Origin: Carex sylvatica
Lineage: Eukaryota > Streptophyta > Magnoliopsida > Poales > Cyperaceae
Reading direction: 5' to 3'
DNA length: 64,000 bases
Assembly (NCBI GenBank): GCA_964058845.1
Contig: CAXKVR010000156.1
Span: 1 to 64,000 of the forward strand
Shown one piece after another: positions 36,169 to 48,560 of this stretch (its first letter is position 1; every line of letters starts with the position of its first letter). The position numbers and the translations under genes are program-made. The notes beneath the pieces were generated by a model. That model saw only the letters and a program-made list of their open reading frames with translations, was not told the DNA's origin and did not search any database.

Positions 36169-39100
36169 ATGGACCGCAGTTGGATGTATAAAGTATCACG
36201 TCTATCTGATGAATATATGACAGGTGTCGAGTAATTTATCAGAGTTGCTACGGAAGATATGGCGAATAAGGGGAGTGCACTGATGTTGTGTCCTTGTCGT
36301 GATTGTAACAATGGTAAAAAATTCTCCAACTCGAACCAAGTGAGGAACCATTTAATCCGTCGTGGATTCAAGCAAGGATATAAGTGTTGGTTATGGCACG
36401 GTGAGAGTTTGCCAATCGACATAGGTACTGGTACTGAGCATCAGAAATATCATACCGGTGGAAATGACAGGAATGATCTACGGGGATTGGAAACCAATAT
36501 AGGCGCTTGTACTGAGGATCAGAAATACCATACCGAAGAAAATAATGATATGGTAGTAGATAGATGTGATAATTTTGATCAAATGTTACGTGATTTAGAA
36601 GAGAATTTTGATAATGATAAGCAGTATTGTTTATTTGAGAATTTGTACGGAGATTCTAATAAAGAATTGTACCCTGGTTGTTCTAAATTTTCAAAATTGA
36701 AAGGTGTATTAAAATTGTATAATCTTAAAAATCTAACGGTTGGAGTGATAAAAGTTTTACTGAGTTATTATAAACTTTAAAAGAAATACTTCCGGATGGA
36801 AATGAGATACCACCAAATGTTTATGAAGCAAAGAAAATATTGTGCCCAGTGAATTTGGAAGTTCAAAGAATACATGCGTGTCCAAATGATTGTATATTAT
36901 ATCGATCCGAGTATAAAGATCTTCATAAGTGTCCAAAATGTGGCGCAACACGTTACAAACCAAAGCAGTTAACCAGCGATAAAAGTGATGATTACAAACC
37001 GAATAAAGGGCCTCCGGTAAAAGCATTGTGGTACCTCCCCGTGAAACCGAGATTCAAACGTTTGTTCTCAAATGCTAAAGATGCAAAATTAGTGCGTTGG
37101 CATGCCGATAATCGGAAAAAAGATGGGAAATTACGGCACCCCGCTGATTCTCCTCAGTGGAGAAATATTGACAGAGAGTTCCCCGAATTCAGACGTGACC
37201 CTAGAAATCTTAAGCTTGGGCTGAGTGCAGATGGAATAATCCGCACAGTAGCATGAGCAGCAAGCAAAGCAGTTGGCCGGTTTTATTGTGCATTTATAAT
37301 CTTCCTCCTTGATTATGTATGAAACGCAAATACATCATGTTGACTTTGCTCATATTAGGACCCAAACAGCCCGGGAACGACATAGATGTGTATCTAGTGC
37401 CATTGATCGATGATTTAAAAGAATTATGGCAACCCGGAGTGCAGATATTTGATGCATACAGTAAGGAGAAATTCACTTTATGGGTCATGATTTTCTGCAT
37501 CATTAATGATTTTTCGGCTTATGGAAATTTGTCGGGTTACAGTGTCAAAGGAGAGAAAGCATGCCCTGTTTGCCTGGATGATACAGTCGATGTGTGGCTA
37601 CCTAATTCCTCTAAAAATGTGTACATGGGTCATCGTAGATTTCTTCCTGCCAACCATGCACACCGAAAGAGAAAGAAAAAATTCAATGAAAAGACCGAGA
37701 ATACCATAGTAAATTATCCGTTGACCGGTAAAGCTGTTTATTCGCGAGTGAACGATATCAAAGTTCAATTTGGAAAATTTTAAAAAAAAGGTGGTGAGAA
37801 AGAAAGGAGCACCAAAAATTAGTTGGAAGAAGAGGTTAATATTCTGGGATTTAACATATTGGCAGCACTTAGATGTTCGACACTGTCTCGATGTGATGCA
37901 TGTGGTTAAAAATGTGTGTGATAGCCTAGTTGGAACATTATTGAATATTTCGGGTAAGACTAAGGATGGTATCAATGCTCGGAAAGACATGCAATTTCTG
38001 AACATACGGTCGGATCTACAACCAGCAGAGAAGGAAAGAGAAAATGAGAAATTTTGTACGTATCTAAAACCCGCAATGCATACGCTGTCAAAAGCAGTGA
38101 AAAAAAGCTTATTGGAATGCCTGCATGGTGTCAAAGTTCCATCTGGATATTCTTCGAATATTAAAAACCTAGTTTCACTGGAAGATTTAAAATTGACAGG
38201 AATGAAGTCTCACGACTGTCATATTTTAATGACACAGCTTCTTCCTGTTGCAATTCGGGACATATTGCCAAAGTGTGTTAGGCAGACCATCACGAAGCTT
38301 TGTTTTTTCTTTAATGCCATATGTTGCAAAGTAAGTGATCCTGATATGCTAGATGCCTGCAGAAGGAGGTTGTTGTCACTCTTTGTCATCTTGAAATATA
38401 TTTTCCGCCATCTTTTTTTGATATCATGGTTCATTTAATCGTTCACCTAATTAGAGAAATTAAGATGTGCGGACCTGTTTTATTGCGGTACATGTATCCG
38501 TTCGAGAGATAAATGAGATTGTTAAAGGCATATGTCAGGAATTGATATCGGCCTGAGGGAAGCATCGTAAAAGCTTATGCTGCCGAAAAGGTTATTGAGT
38601 TTTGTACTAATTATATGGATGATGTCAAAGCTATCGGCATCCCTAAATCTTGGCACGAGGGTCGACTTCACGGGGTAGGCACAATCGGTGCAAAATTATT
38701 CGAGCCCGATAGTACAACGATGTCACTAGCACATTTTTATGTTTTGCAACACCTCACTGACGTTCATCCTTTTTGGGACGAGCATATGACTCTGTTGTGG
38801 CAACATAATTCTAAGAAATCCGACAAGTGGTTAATCGGCGAACACAATAAAAAGTTTGATGGATGGTTTACACGTAGAGTCGTGCAAGCTCCGGAGGGAG
38901 AAAATATTACAGAAACTGTCAAATTGTTGGCTCTTGGTCCAGTCCACGTCGTGACGACCTTCCAAGGATATGACATCAACGGTACACATTTTACCCAAGA
39001 AATCAAGATTCGAAGAGTACCGTGCAAAACAGTGGAGTGACGTTAGCAGCTGTTTCGAGTGATTTGTCAAATCCTAAAGGTGCCAGACCATCGCATGCAT

Positions 39101-39533
39101 CAATGTCATATTACGGGTTTGTTGAAGAAATTTGGGAGGTAGATTATAGAAAATTTAAAATTCCATTATTTATGTGTAAATGGGTCGATAACCGTAGGGG
39201 GTTAAAGTCGACGAAGATGATTTTATTCTAGTGGATTTCAGTAAGGCTGTATACAAGGATGATCCATTTATACTTGCAAGGCAAGCCACGCAAGTGTTCT
39301 ACGTTACTGATCCGACCGATCGTTCAAGACACGTTGTTCTCTCTGGTAAAAGACGTATCATCGGGATTGATAATGTGGAAGACGAAGAGGCGTACGATCA
39401 TTTTGATGAGATACCACCGTTTTCCACTGGCATGGCATCTTTACCAACCGGTGAGGATAACAAGACAAGTTACACGCGCAACGATCATAATGAAGGAGAA
39501 TGGATTGAAGTTCCCACTGGCAATCATCCCTAA
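36169..39533 (+). pseudogene. TNP2-type CACTA transposase, degenerate
   Basis: Starts MDRSWMYKVSRLSDEYMTGV, then stops at TAA 36232, and continues in frame through MLCPCRDCNN and WLWHGESL. Downstream blocks characteristic of plant TNP2/Transposase_21 proteins follow in order but in different frames: GWSDKSFTELL, YEAKKILCPVNLEVQRIHAC, HPADSPQWRNID, LGPKQPGNDIDVYLVPLIDD, YGNLSGYSVKGEKACPVC, LDVRHCLDVMHVVKNVCDSL, MKSHDCHILMTQLLPVAIRD (start of the DUF4218 region) and SMSYYGFVEEIWEVDY, ending IEVPTGNHP. Stops occur at 36232 and in the NLPP*LCMKRKYI block near 37312. Frameshifts lie near 36735, 37255, 37775, 38430, 39035 and 39205. In an active element this protein binds the termini and catalyses transposition. 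This copy cannot make a full-length product. Confidence 0.9.
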
Positions 39534-39539
39534 ATTTTT

Positions 39540-42230
39540 ATTGGTATGTCAAAATATAAAAATATAAAAAATGTGATTTATTATTATTTAATATTGTTGA
39601 CTTAAGAAATTTTTCTTTTTTCAGGATGCATTGAAACACTAGACAATGAAAAGCATGCAAGTTATTCTTCAATGTTTCTTGTAGCTTATTTCTTTTCATG
39701 TTATATGTAAATTTATTAGCTTATTTTTTAATTTTTAATGTTACTATTTAGTATAATTTATTAAAACAATTTCATAAAATAATTTTTAAGATGTAATTTC
39801 TAAGATAATCTGTTTTCAGTGATCTTATTAAAAATACTTCCTAAAAATTATTTATAAATTAGATAGAATATAAGCTACAAAAATATCATTTTAATTTTAA
39901 TTTTTTAATTTTTTCAAAATAAACATCCTGATTTTAATTTCTACAAAAGTTATTTACAAAAATTCATACACATACACATTCTGATTTTAATTTTTTGAAA
40001 AACATACACATACAAAAATATAAGACACACAAATAAAACTCTAAACTATTTGGATCGGTTCCTAGCTTCAAAACCGATCCAGATAGTTATCAGGATTGGT
40101 TCTTAGTCTAAGAACCGATCCAGATAGGTATCAGGATCGGTTCTTAGCTTAAGAACCGATTCAGAGAGTGTATTTCTTAAAAATTTCTTATAATTTTTTT
40201 AAAAATAAATTACTTATTGAAAATTATTTTATAAATTATTTTAATAAGAAATGTTAAACAAAATTACTTCCTAAAAATTATTTTGTAAATTATTTTAATA
40301 AAATTATTTGTAAATTATTTTAATAAAATTATTTATAAATTATTTTAAAAAATAACCTTTTAAATATATGATAATTAATTGATAAAATTTATCTTATATG
40401 TTAGAATATAAAAATCTAATAAATTATCTTACAAAATAACTTATAAATTATTCTGTCTTACAAATTATTTCTAAAAAATGGTTTTTTTTTTTATAAATTA
40501 TCTTGTTAAATGTAAGCCAAAAAAATTTGTAACATCAAATAAGTTTTTAAAAAGCAAGATATTTATTTATTTTTGATATTTCCAAACCAATAAAAATAAT
40601 AATATAATTTATAAGAATTTATAATTAAAATAATTTATAAAAATTCATAAACATACACATTCTGATTTTAATATTTTAAAAAATCATACACATACACTAT
40701 CTGGATCGATTTCTAGCTTAAGAACCGATCTTGATGCCTTTCTAGATCGGTTCTTAAGAAAGAAACCGATCTTGATAGCTATATTATATATTAATAATTA
40801 TTTTAACAAATTAGTTTAGTAAGAAATCTTACAAAGAAACTTATAAATTATTTTAAATTGTAACATCAAATAAGTTTTAAAAAGTAAGATACTTATTTTA
40901 ATAAGAAATCTTTACAAAATAATTTATAAATTAAAATCTGGTAACTTATACATATAATATCATAACATATAAATTATTTATAAATTATATAAGTTATTTG
41001 TAAATTATTTATAAAATTATTTAAGTTATTTGTAAATTATTTATAAAATTATTTTAAAAAATAACCTTCTAAATATCTGATAACTTATACATATAATATC
41101 ATACACATAAACATCATGTTTTTAATTTTTTAAAATATCATGCACATAACATATACATATAATATAACAGAAATAAAATGAGATATCAGGATCGGTTCCT
41201 AACTTAAGAACCGATCTTGATATCTATTTTCATTTTTAAAATTAATAAAGTATCAAGATCAGTTCTTAAGTTAGGAACTGGTCCTGATGTGTATCTAGAT
41301 TGGTTCTTAAGTTAGGAACCAATCTTGATACATACAATCTGGATCGGTTTAGTTTAGAACCGATCTTGATAAGGGATTTAGGGCGCTGGTTCAATACTTA
41401 GCCAAAAATTAAAAAATTTCAAAACCCGTGGCCTATCTCTTCCTCTTCTCCTCAAACATATAGCCTAGCTTCGTCGGCTCGTTGCCTTTCCCTCTCCTCC
41501 TCCGTGACCTCTTCTCATCCGTTCAAGGTTTCTCTTCCACGTCTACCTCTCCGTTGGCTCGTTGGCTCCGCCTCCCTCTCCCTCTCCCTCTCAAACCCGG
41601 CCATTTCTCTCAAACTCGGGTAAGTCCTCTCTCCCTTTCCCTTTAACAAAATCGGTTTATTAGGAATTATTTAGAAATTATTGTCAATTCAGATTATAAA
41701 TTATTACTAATTCGGTTTATTAGAAATTGTTGCTAATTTGGTTTATTAGAAATTCGGATTACAAACTCACAATGCCTTGTTGCTAATTAGAAATTGTTGC
41801 TTATTACAAATTTTTAAAAAAAATTAGTATCAAGGCTTATTAGAAATTGTTAGCAATCCTCTTATTTGCTTATTAGAAATTGCTTATTTGAAATTATTTA
41901 TTAGCAATTGCTTATTTGAAATTGTTAAACCTTGTTTGTTAACCCTAGTTACTCAAGTATACTTGGTACCAAGGCATTGTGAGAATTTTATATGGTATTG
42001 CTCAAGTATTGATAATTTTATTTGTCATTGAGTTAACCCTAGTTACGAATTCAGAATATTGTTAACCCTAGTTGCTTAATTGAGTTATAATCAGAATATT
42101 GTTAAACCTTTTTACTCAAATATGCCTATTTAATTGTTGCAAATTATATTGCTAATTTTATATGGTATTGCTCAAGTATTGATAATTTTATTTGGCATTG
42201 AGTTAACCCTAGTTGCTAATTCTTGCTTCA
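39540..42230. other. AT-rich internal spacer of the CACTA element
   Basis: No gene is seen. The stretch is dominated by AATTATTTATAAATTATTTT-like sequence, with islands of GGATCGGTTCTTAG / CTAAGAACCGATCC units at about 40050-40170, 40700-40775 and 41185-41370. A pyrimidine-rich block (41430-41640, CTCTCC runs) followed by ATTAGAAATTGTT repeats precedes the second gene and could be its old promoter and leader. Confidence 0.65.
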
Positions 42231-42233
42231 GAT

Positions 42234-45200
42234 ATGGAAGGTGATAGTGAGATAGTCTCAGCTAAGAAACGAGGAAGAGGGCCTAACAAAATTAAGGAGA
42301 AGTTTAACGAGAAAGGAAAAAAGCTGGAACTTGACAAATTTCACAGGCCAGTTGTTACTCGAGATACGACGAGTTTTGCAACGGAATTTGGGATATTGGT
42401 AAGAAGGAATGTTTCTCTAAGGTTCCAACAATGAAAAGATGTTCCAACAGATAAAAAGCAAAAAATATGGGAAATACTTAAGGTAAATAAATTTTGGTAC
42501 TAATTTCACAAGATTTCATTTGATATTAACTAACTCTAAATTTTTTATTTCTATTTGTTTGTAAGGTGGACTGGGGCATAAACGAAGAGGTGCAGAAATA
42601 TTATTATCATAAAATGGCTACTTATCACCGGAAGTGGCGAATCGAAATGACTAAAGTGTGGCGCAAGGGTGAGACGCCCAATTTTGGTAAGCTCCAGATT
42701 GAAGAACAAGACTGTAAAGAATTTTGCAAGTACCGAGAGACGGAGAAATTTGATGTAGGATAGTTACTATGGACCACCTACCTTATCTATAATTAATTAA
42801 GAATTCAAATTTTTTTATAATTGAGACCAATTGTTTCTTTGTTCAAATTGTAGGATGCCAGCCAGACTAGAAAGGAGAATCAGGCCCACAACGAGTATCC
42901 GCATTTCTTAGGATCCAGAGGTTATAATGGTGAGGGTTTTTAGAGTAGACTCAGAGATGCTATGCAGGCGATTGCAAACGAGAAAGCATCTAGTGATCCG
43001 TCTTTCCAAGGGTCAACTAGTACTGCATTGACACCAGAGGAGTTTGTTGATTTGTCGGTTGAGCATAGGCACGTCACATGAAAACTAGAAAGACAGAAGC
43101 TCTCAGACGAGACCAAGGAATGCTTTTATCCAGAAACATACTTACCGGTCATCAACAAAATTGTGAGTATTTAGATATTGTCATTCATTGAAACCTCAAC
43201 TTTAATTTATTTGGTTATAACATTTATGTTGTCATTTCAGGAAGAACAAGAAGCGGCTTTTAAACAAGGCCAGTTGGCCGTCGTACGATACAATGCTGTT
43301 CTAGGAAAATCTCTGCCAAATTGGGAACATCCTGGGAGGGTGAGAGGAGTGGGAGGTCTGATTTCAATGACAACAACATTCGGTAAGAGCTCGATAAGGA
43401 GGAGACACACTACTACTTACTCGAGGTCCGAAGAAGAATTTGATGCGATAGTGGATCAAAGAGTGGAGGAGGGAGTAAGAGGAATGAAGGTGAGATTGTG
43501 GCAAGAAATGAAAGAAGAAATGAAAGCTGAGTTTGCAATAATGCTTCAGTAGATAATGGGCCAACAAGAAAAGACATATAGCCCAACAGTCGTTCAGAGC
43601 AGCTGCCAGTTAGTCAAACCATATGCAAATCTTTCAGAGTTTACTGAGGTAATGCAAATTCAGATTTGAATCAGTAGGCCTATGCTTTAATTTCATACAT
43701 ATTTAGATTTTATTCGAGTAAATACATGTATTTGTACAGGGGGCAGAACTAAGATGCAGACTCCAAGCGAATGTAGGTGGGAATACTCTTATAGTGGCCT
43801 TAGGGACAATTCATGTTCCAGTTGTACAAGGTGGAACAATTCACGGTTTGCCTATGCCGCCCGACCATGCAAGAGTAACGGTGGATGCTATTCGTGATGC
43901 AGACTTCATAGAACTCCCCTTACCTTGTACCAACTGGCGAGCAGTTAACCCTTGCATCGGTCCTCGGCAGTTTCACTGCATGGCCGATGTCCATGATATT
44001 GACAGGTTCAGATGAGGTATATTATTATTAAGTTCTTATACTTCTTAATTTGTATCTATATGATAGAGTTATAGTTGATTTTGGATTTTATTTCAATTTA
44101 TTATGAAATTTTGCAGGAACCACGCGAAGAGGTGCAAGTTCCTGGAGATCGGAACGCAACGAGTCACATCAAGGCGTTTGATCATATCAATTTTGAAAAG
44201 CTGGGATGAACATTCAAGCAGCTGCGTGATCAATTTTCAGAGCTAGATGGCAGTCCATTCAAAATCGATCCGCCACTTGATCTTTTCTGTTTAGCAGAGT
44301 CCATATACGTTTATGCAGATGATTATGCAGTCTTGCTTATACCACGGGAGTGGCTCACTGGACCAGTCATTCAGATATGGATGCTGTGAGTTTAATATTT
44401 GTAATAATTGCAGAATTCAGTACTTTTAATTCAAATTTCACAAACTTGAGAACACATGTATACCTTTTTTTTTTAGGTATTGGCACAAATTTATCAAGGA
44501 GGAATTTTCCGATGAGCAGATTGGTTTCATGGACCCCCAGCGAATGAATGCCATCTTGTTGCATGATGACCGATGAGGTGTTCTTCAATACATAAGGAAA
44601 GCACTCCAAGAGAATTGGGACAAGAGATTGATCTTCATACCTTACCATCAGATGTTAATGTTATATATATATTATAATTTTATTATATTTCTTTCAATTC
44701 ATATAAATTATAGAATATGACATGCTACAAATCTAACATGCAGAAATCATTGGATATTGACCGTTCTTATACCAAAAGAACGTGCATTGTACGTGTACGA
44801 TTCTGATAAGAAGAGCAAAAAAATGCTAATGATCACTGCTGCGGTCGAGGAGTAAGTGACTTTCTTAATTTTACGTTTTTTTAGAATTCTAATGATTTTA
44901 TTATTATATTATTATTTTAATTATCTCTCGTAAGTACTGATTGTTCAATTTGTTCATATTTCTACAGTGCCTTCACCAGGGAAATGGGTACTTCTTTAAC
45001 GGTTCATAACGATTGCAAGGTAATAGTTTCTATTGAGATATGATTATAGGGACCTAGATGCAAAAATTTGTGAATATCTAGACATATAAACCATTGATAT
45101 GCTCATTAACATACATTTTATTTTTTTCAAACTTGTTATATAGTGCCCACAACAACCAGCCGGCTGAGAATGTGCATATTATGTCATGTTGCTCATGCAA

Positions 45201-45480
45201 GACATAATAAGCGAACACCTCGATTCTTTTCCGAACTTAAGAGTATATATGCATTTATATATTTTTCAAAAGTAATGATGAATTGTTGCTTCAAATATAA
45301 TAAAATACAAAATTAATTGTGCATGCTCTTCTATCTTTTTAAAAATGCAGGATATTCCCGCCAAACATAATGTACAACGCTTGGGCGACTTTCGGAAAAT
45401 GTGGGTTAAAATTTTCCTACATGAGGTTAGGCCGAGAAGAAGTACAACATTGTCGGATGTGTGTAATTTTAATTTGCATG
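42234..45480 (+). pseudogene. Second CACTA gene: Transposase_24-like region plus Ulp1-type protease domain, degenerate
   Basis: Multi-exon remnant. Exon 1 (42234-42483) begins MEGDSEIVSAKKRGRGPNKI and contains KDVPTDKKQKIWEILK after an in-frame TGA at 42432. Next come VDWGINEEVQKYYYHK (about 42567-42755), EYPHFLGSRGYNG with two in-frame stops (about 42854-43163), a charged EEQEAAFKQ region (from about 43241), then IHGLPMPPDHARVTVDAI (about 43740-44016), a conserved block of plant CACTA second proteins. The rest resembles a Ulp1/C48 cysteine protease: AESIYVYADDYAVLLIPREW, NHWILTVLIPKERALYVYDS with the catalytic His (44748-44750) and Asp, and CPQQPAG-stop-ECAYYVM with the Gln and Cys either side of a stop. 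Ulp1-like domains cleave SUMO-type modifiers in hosts, and plant transposons of several families carry them. This copy is broken. Confidence 0.8.
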
Positions 45481-45689
45481 AACATGAATTTTTTGTAATA
45501 ATTTAGAATGTGTATGATATTTAATTTAGGATGTGTATGTGATAGTTAATTTAGGATGTGTATGTGTATGAAACATAATTTTAGGATGTGTGATATTTCA
45601 TTTCGAATTTGTGATAACTTAGCAAGCATTTTGGCCAGCAAAATATGGAAGCTGATCATTTAATAAAATATTTTTTTTGATTCAATTTG

Positions 45690-46320
45690 ACTATCTGGAT
45701 CGGATTTTAGTTAGGAACCGATCCAGATAGTCAATAATCTGGATCGATTTTAAATAGAACCGATCATAATAGTAATTTTCTGAATTTAAAAAATTAAAAA
45801 CTAATTAAAAATAACTATTCGGATCAGTTCTATTTAAAACCAATCCAGATTATTGACTATCTGGATCGGTTCCTAGCTTAAGAACCGATCCAGATAGTTT
45901 GTAATCTGGATCGGTTTTAAATAGAACTGATCCGAATAGTTATTTTTAATTTTTTAAATTCAGAAAATTCTATTAGGATCGATTAAAACCGATACAGATT
46001 ATTGACTATCTGGATCTGTTCCTAGCTAAAAACCGATCCAGATAGTTTGTAATCTAGATCGATTTTAAATAGAACCGATCTTAATAGTTATTTTCTGAAT
46101 TTAAAAATTTAAAACTATTTAAAAGTAATCTGGATCGGTTCTCAGATAAGAACCGATCTAGATAGGGCCTAACTGGATCAGTTGTTTAAACAACCGATCT
46201 TGATAGTCTCTATTTGGATCGGTTATTTAACCGATCCAGATTATTGTAGTATCTATATCGCCTTCATCAGGATCGGTTGTATTCCAATACTAATATGTGT
46301 ATATAACCGATCCTGATTCG
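45690..46320. repeat. Right subterminal GATCGGTT repeat array of the CACTA element
   Basis: More than a dozen units such as TCTGGATCGGTT and AACCGATCCAGATAGT occur in alternating orientation, with larger inverted duplications. For example, TAATCTGGATCG...AGAACCGATC modules recur around 45735, 45900 and 46050. Confidence 0.85.
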
Positions 46321-46339
46321 TTATTTTCCACTAGTGTAC

Positions 46340-47452
46340 TAGTCTTAAATATATAATTTGATGAGTGTTTTCTCCTTTTTAAGGAATATAAACTAGAAGA
46401 GATATAATGTGAGTGGGGATATGATAATATGTATATTACGAATTAATTCGTACTATGAATTCATATTTCTATTTTTATTCAGTCAGTCGATCCGAAATAT
46501 TAAACGTGATCTTTATATGAAAATATACGTACATAGATAGAAAAAAATTATATTTTTTTTAGAATTTTAATATTTTTTTAGATAGATAGACTATCACTGC
46601 TTTTAGATGGTCAATTTTTATTAAATTAAGTAATTTTCTACCGAAAAACAAAAAAATAGTAAAAAAAAATTCTAAAAATGATAAAATTTGGTCTAGAAGT
46701 ATATTTTCGCATGTTGAAGTTCATATTAACTATATGAACTTTAAAAATAAAAATATAAGTCTCTGGTACAGACCACTATGTAATATACACATTACTAGAG
46801 GCGGAGGTAAAGAGGGAGTATGGAGTCAATTGGCCCTCATTTTTTTTTAATTTTTTACATTTATGTATGATTTTCTTTATAATTTAAAGTAAAATAACAA
46901 TAAATTGAAAAATTAACTCTCATTCTTCACACAAAATTTTTATACGAACTCCCATAGTTTAAAAGTCTGACTCTGTCTGTGCATATTACCCAAGCCAGCT
47001 CACCCATGAAATATTCTAGTAGTAGTACTAATTGACCCCCTTTTTTAATTTTTTTTTTTATATTTATGTATAATTTTCTTTATAATTTAGAGTAAAGTAA
47101 CAAGAAACTGTAAAATTGATATCCATTTCTCACAAAAAATTTATACTATTGACTTTCATAATTTAAAAGTCTAGCTCTATCTCTGCATATTACCAAGCCA
47201 GCTCACTCATGGAAATGGAATGTTCTAGTAGTAGTACTATTTAGCTTAGCTTGCTCGCTTTTCTTCATGGGAAAAGTAATTTGTTTTTGGCGGGGACCAA
47301 TGGTTTCAATTCCTTGTCAACTCGAATTAATAGAGTTTGATGCATAAAGTCTCGTAAATAGTTGTTTGCTTCGATTACTATTTTTGCGACTCAATTCTCT
47401 GAGCATGCAGTGAGCACCTGACGCCTCAATGGCACTAAGTCATCACCCATTA
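46340..47452. other. Intergenic sequence
   Basis: No gene seen. Two related blocks, about 46845-46990 and 47030-47190, share ATTTATGTATGATTTTCTTT, AATTTA-AGTAAA-TAACAA and TTTAAAAGTC-GCTCTATCTCTGCATATTACC features. They form a diverged direct duplication. Confidence 0.45.
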
Positions 47453-48122
47453 AGCCCATCTAGAGGTTTGCTTTTACCCGTCCGGGTCGGATCCGACCCG
47501 TATCCGCCCGTGTCCGTTATCCGGGTTACCCGTGCCCGAGTCCGGGTATGGGTCGGGTAAACGGGTACACGGGTACGGGTAAAAAACGGGTAGGGTACGA
47601 TTTTTTGGTTCAAAATCCGATCAAATCCGGTCCGATTTAAGTCCGACCCGACCCGACCCGACCCGACCAACCCGACCCGGACCCGACCCCGACCCGACCT
47701 GTACCCGACCCCGTACCCGACCCGTACCCGTTAAAAAATTCAAAAAAATTCAAAAAAATTCAAAAAAATTCAAAAAAAATTCAAAAAAATTCAGAAAAAA
47801 TTCAAAAAAATTCGAAAAAATTCAAATTTTTTTGAAATTTCGAATTTGCCGCCTAAAAAAAAAAAAAAAAAAAAAAAAAACCGGACCGGACCGGGTACCC
47901 GACCCGGACCGGGTACCATACCCGGACCGCCCTACCCGTGCCGGGTACCACGGGCACGGGTAAAACTCGGGTCGGGTACGGTTTTTGAAAATTATACCCG
48001 AGTATACCCGCCCCGAGATACCCATTTATCCGACCTACCCGTACCCGATCAAACCCGTGGCCCGACCCCGGATAAACCCGGTCCGCCCGGACCCGGTCCG
48101 AGAGCACAGCCCTAAGCCCATC
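47453..48122. mobile_element. Non-autonomous hAT element with 8-bp target duplication and ACCCG repeats
   Basis: The element proper is 47461-48114 (654 bp). AGCCCATC flanks both sides perfectly (47453-47460 and 48115-48122). Termini are TAGAGGTTTGC on the left and GCACAGCCCTA on the right, an imperfect inverted repeat of the TAGNG hAT type. Both arms are packed with ACCCGACCCG / CGGGTCGGGT units in opposite orientation, so the whole element folds back. The centre holds AAAAAATTC repeats and a run of about 26 A. It is much GC-richer than its surroundings. It has no transposase; the Arg/Pro-rich frames are repeat artefacts. Confidence 0.9.
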
Positions 48123-48394
48123 ACACACCCCTTTCTCCCATGCAATTTTTCATGACGTGTCTTGCTTTATGCGCTTGTTGAATCTGTATTCCTCGGTTTA
48201 CCTTATGGTAGAATTTTTAAATCAAATCCGTTTTTTAAGCTCTGGCACAAATCTTAAAGCATACCCCTGTATCTAAATATGCATCAAAATAATCAAATTT
48301 TGGTCCGGCTGGGATTAAATCCAGGTTGTTCTTTTCCAATTGTACCCTCAGATATTTGAGGGGGATACAGATTCATGCTTATTACTGTCATAAT

Positions 48395-48560
48395 TTTTAT
48401 TTTATTTTTGAGTAAATGTTGGAGGTCAAGCCATCCAACTATTAATATCCTTGTTATTATAACATAAGATTTTCCTCATCCAGATTTCGAACCAATGACC
48501 TCTCACATGGAGACAATGCGCCTTTGTTACTAGATCAAAGGCTGGTTCGTGAGTGATATA
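48395..48560 (-). mobile_element. tRNA-derived SINE remnant
   Basis: On the minus strand the sequence holds a B-box-like GGTTCGAAATC (48483-48493). About 27 bp upstream is an A-box-like TAGTAACAAAGG (48521-48532), with CATGTGAGAGGTCATTGGTT between. This internal Pol III promoter arrangement and the phrase GTGAGAGGTC-TTGGTTCGA are typical of plant tRNA-derived SINEs such as Au-like families. No clean 3' tail or target duplication was found, so it is old or truncated. Confidence 0.5.

Larger units (their letters stand above)
33622..46339. mobile_element. CACTA (En/Spm) transposon, 12.7 kb, with TAC target duplication
   Basis: The element is 33625-46336. The left end reads CACTAGTGAAAAAAC followed by GGAATCAGGATCGG. 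The right end, on the minus strand, reads CACTAGTGGAAAATAAC followed by GAATCAGGATCGG. TAC flanks it on both sides (33622-33624 and 46337-46339), matching the 3-bp CACTA duplication. Subterminal regions (33640-34020, 34740-34940 and 45690-46320) and several internal islands carry many GGATCGGTT / AACCGATCC units. Inside, left to right: a SINA-type RING fragment, a hairpin, a degenerate TNP2 transposase, an AT-rich spacer, and a degenerate second gene with Transposase_24-like and Ulp1-like parts. All coding parts are broken, so the copy is non-autonomous, but the ends look complete. Confidence 0.95.

Noticed and set aside
47443..48128. Arg/Pro/Gly-rich open frames on both strands (for example 47846-48115 and 47853-48128)
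   Set aside because: They are translations of ACCCG repeats and a poly(A) run inside a hAT element, with no start context or domain.
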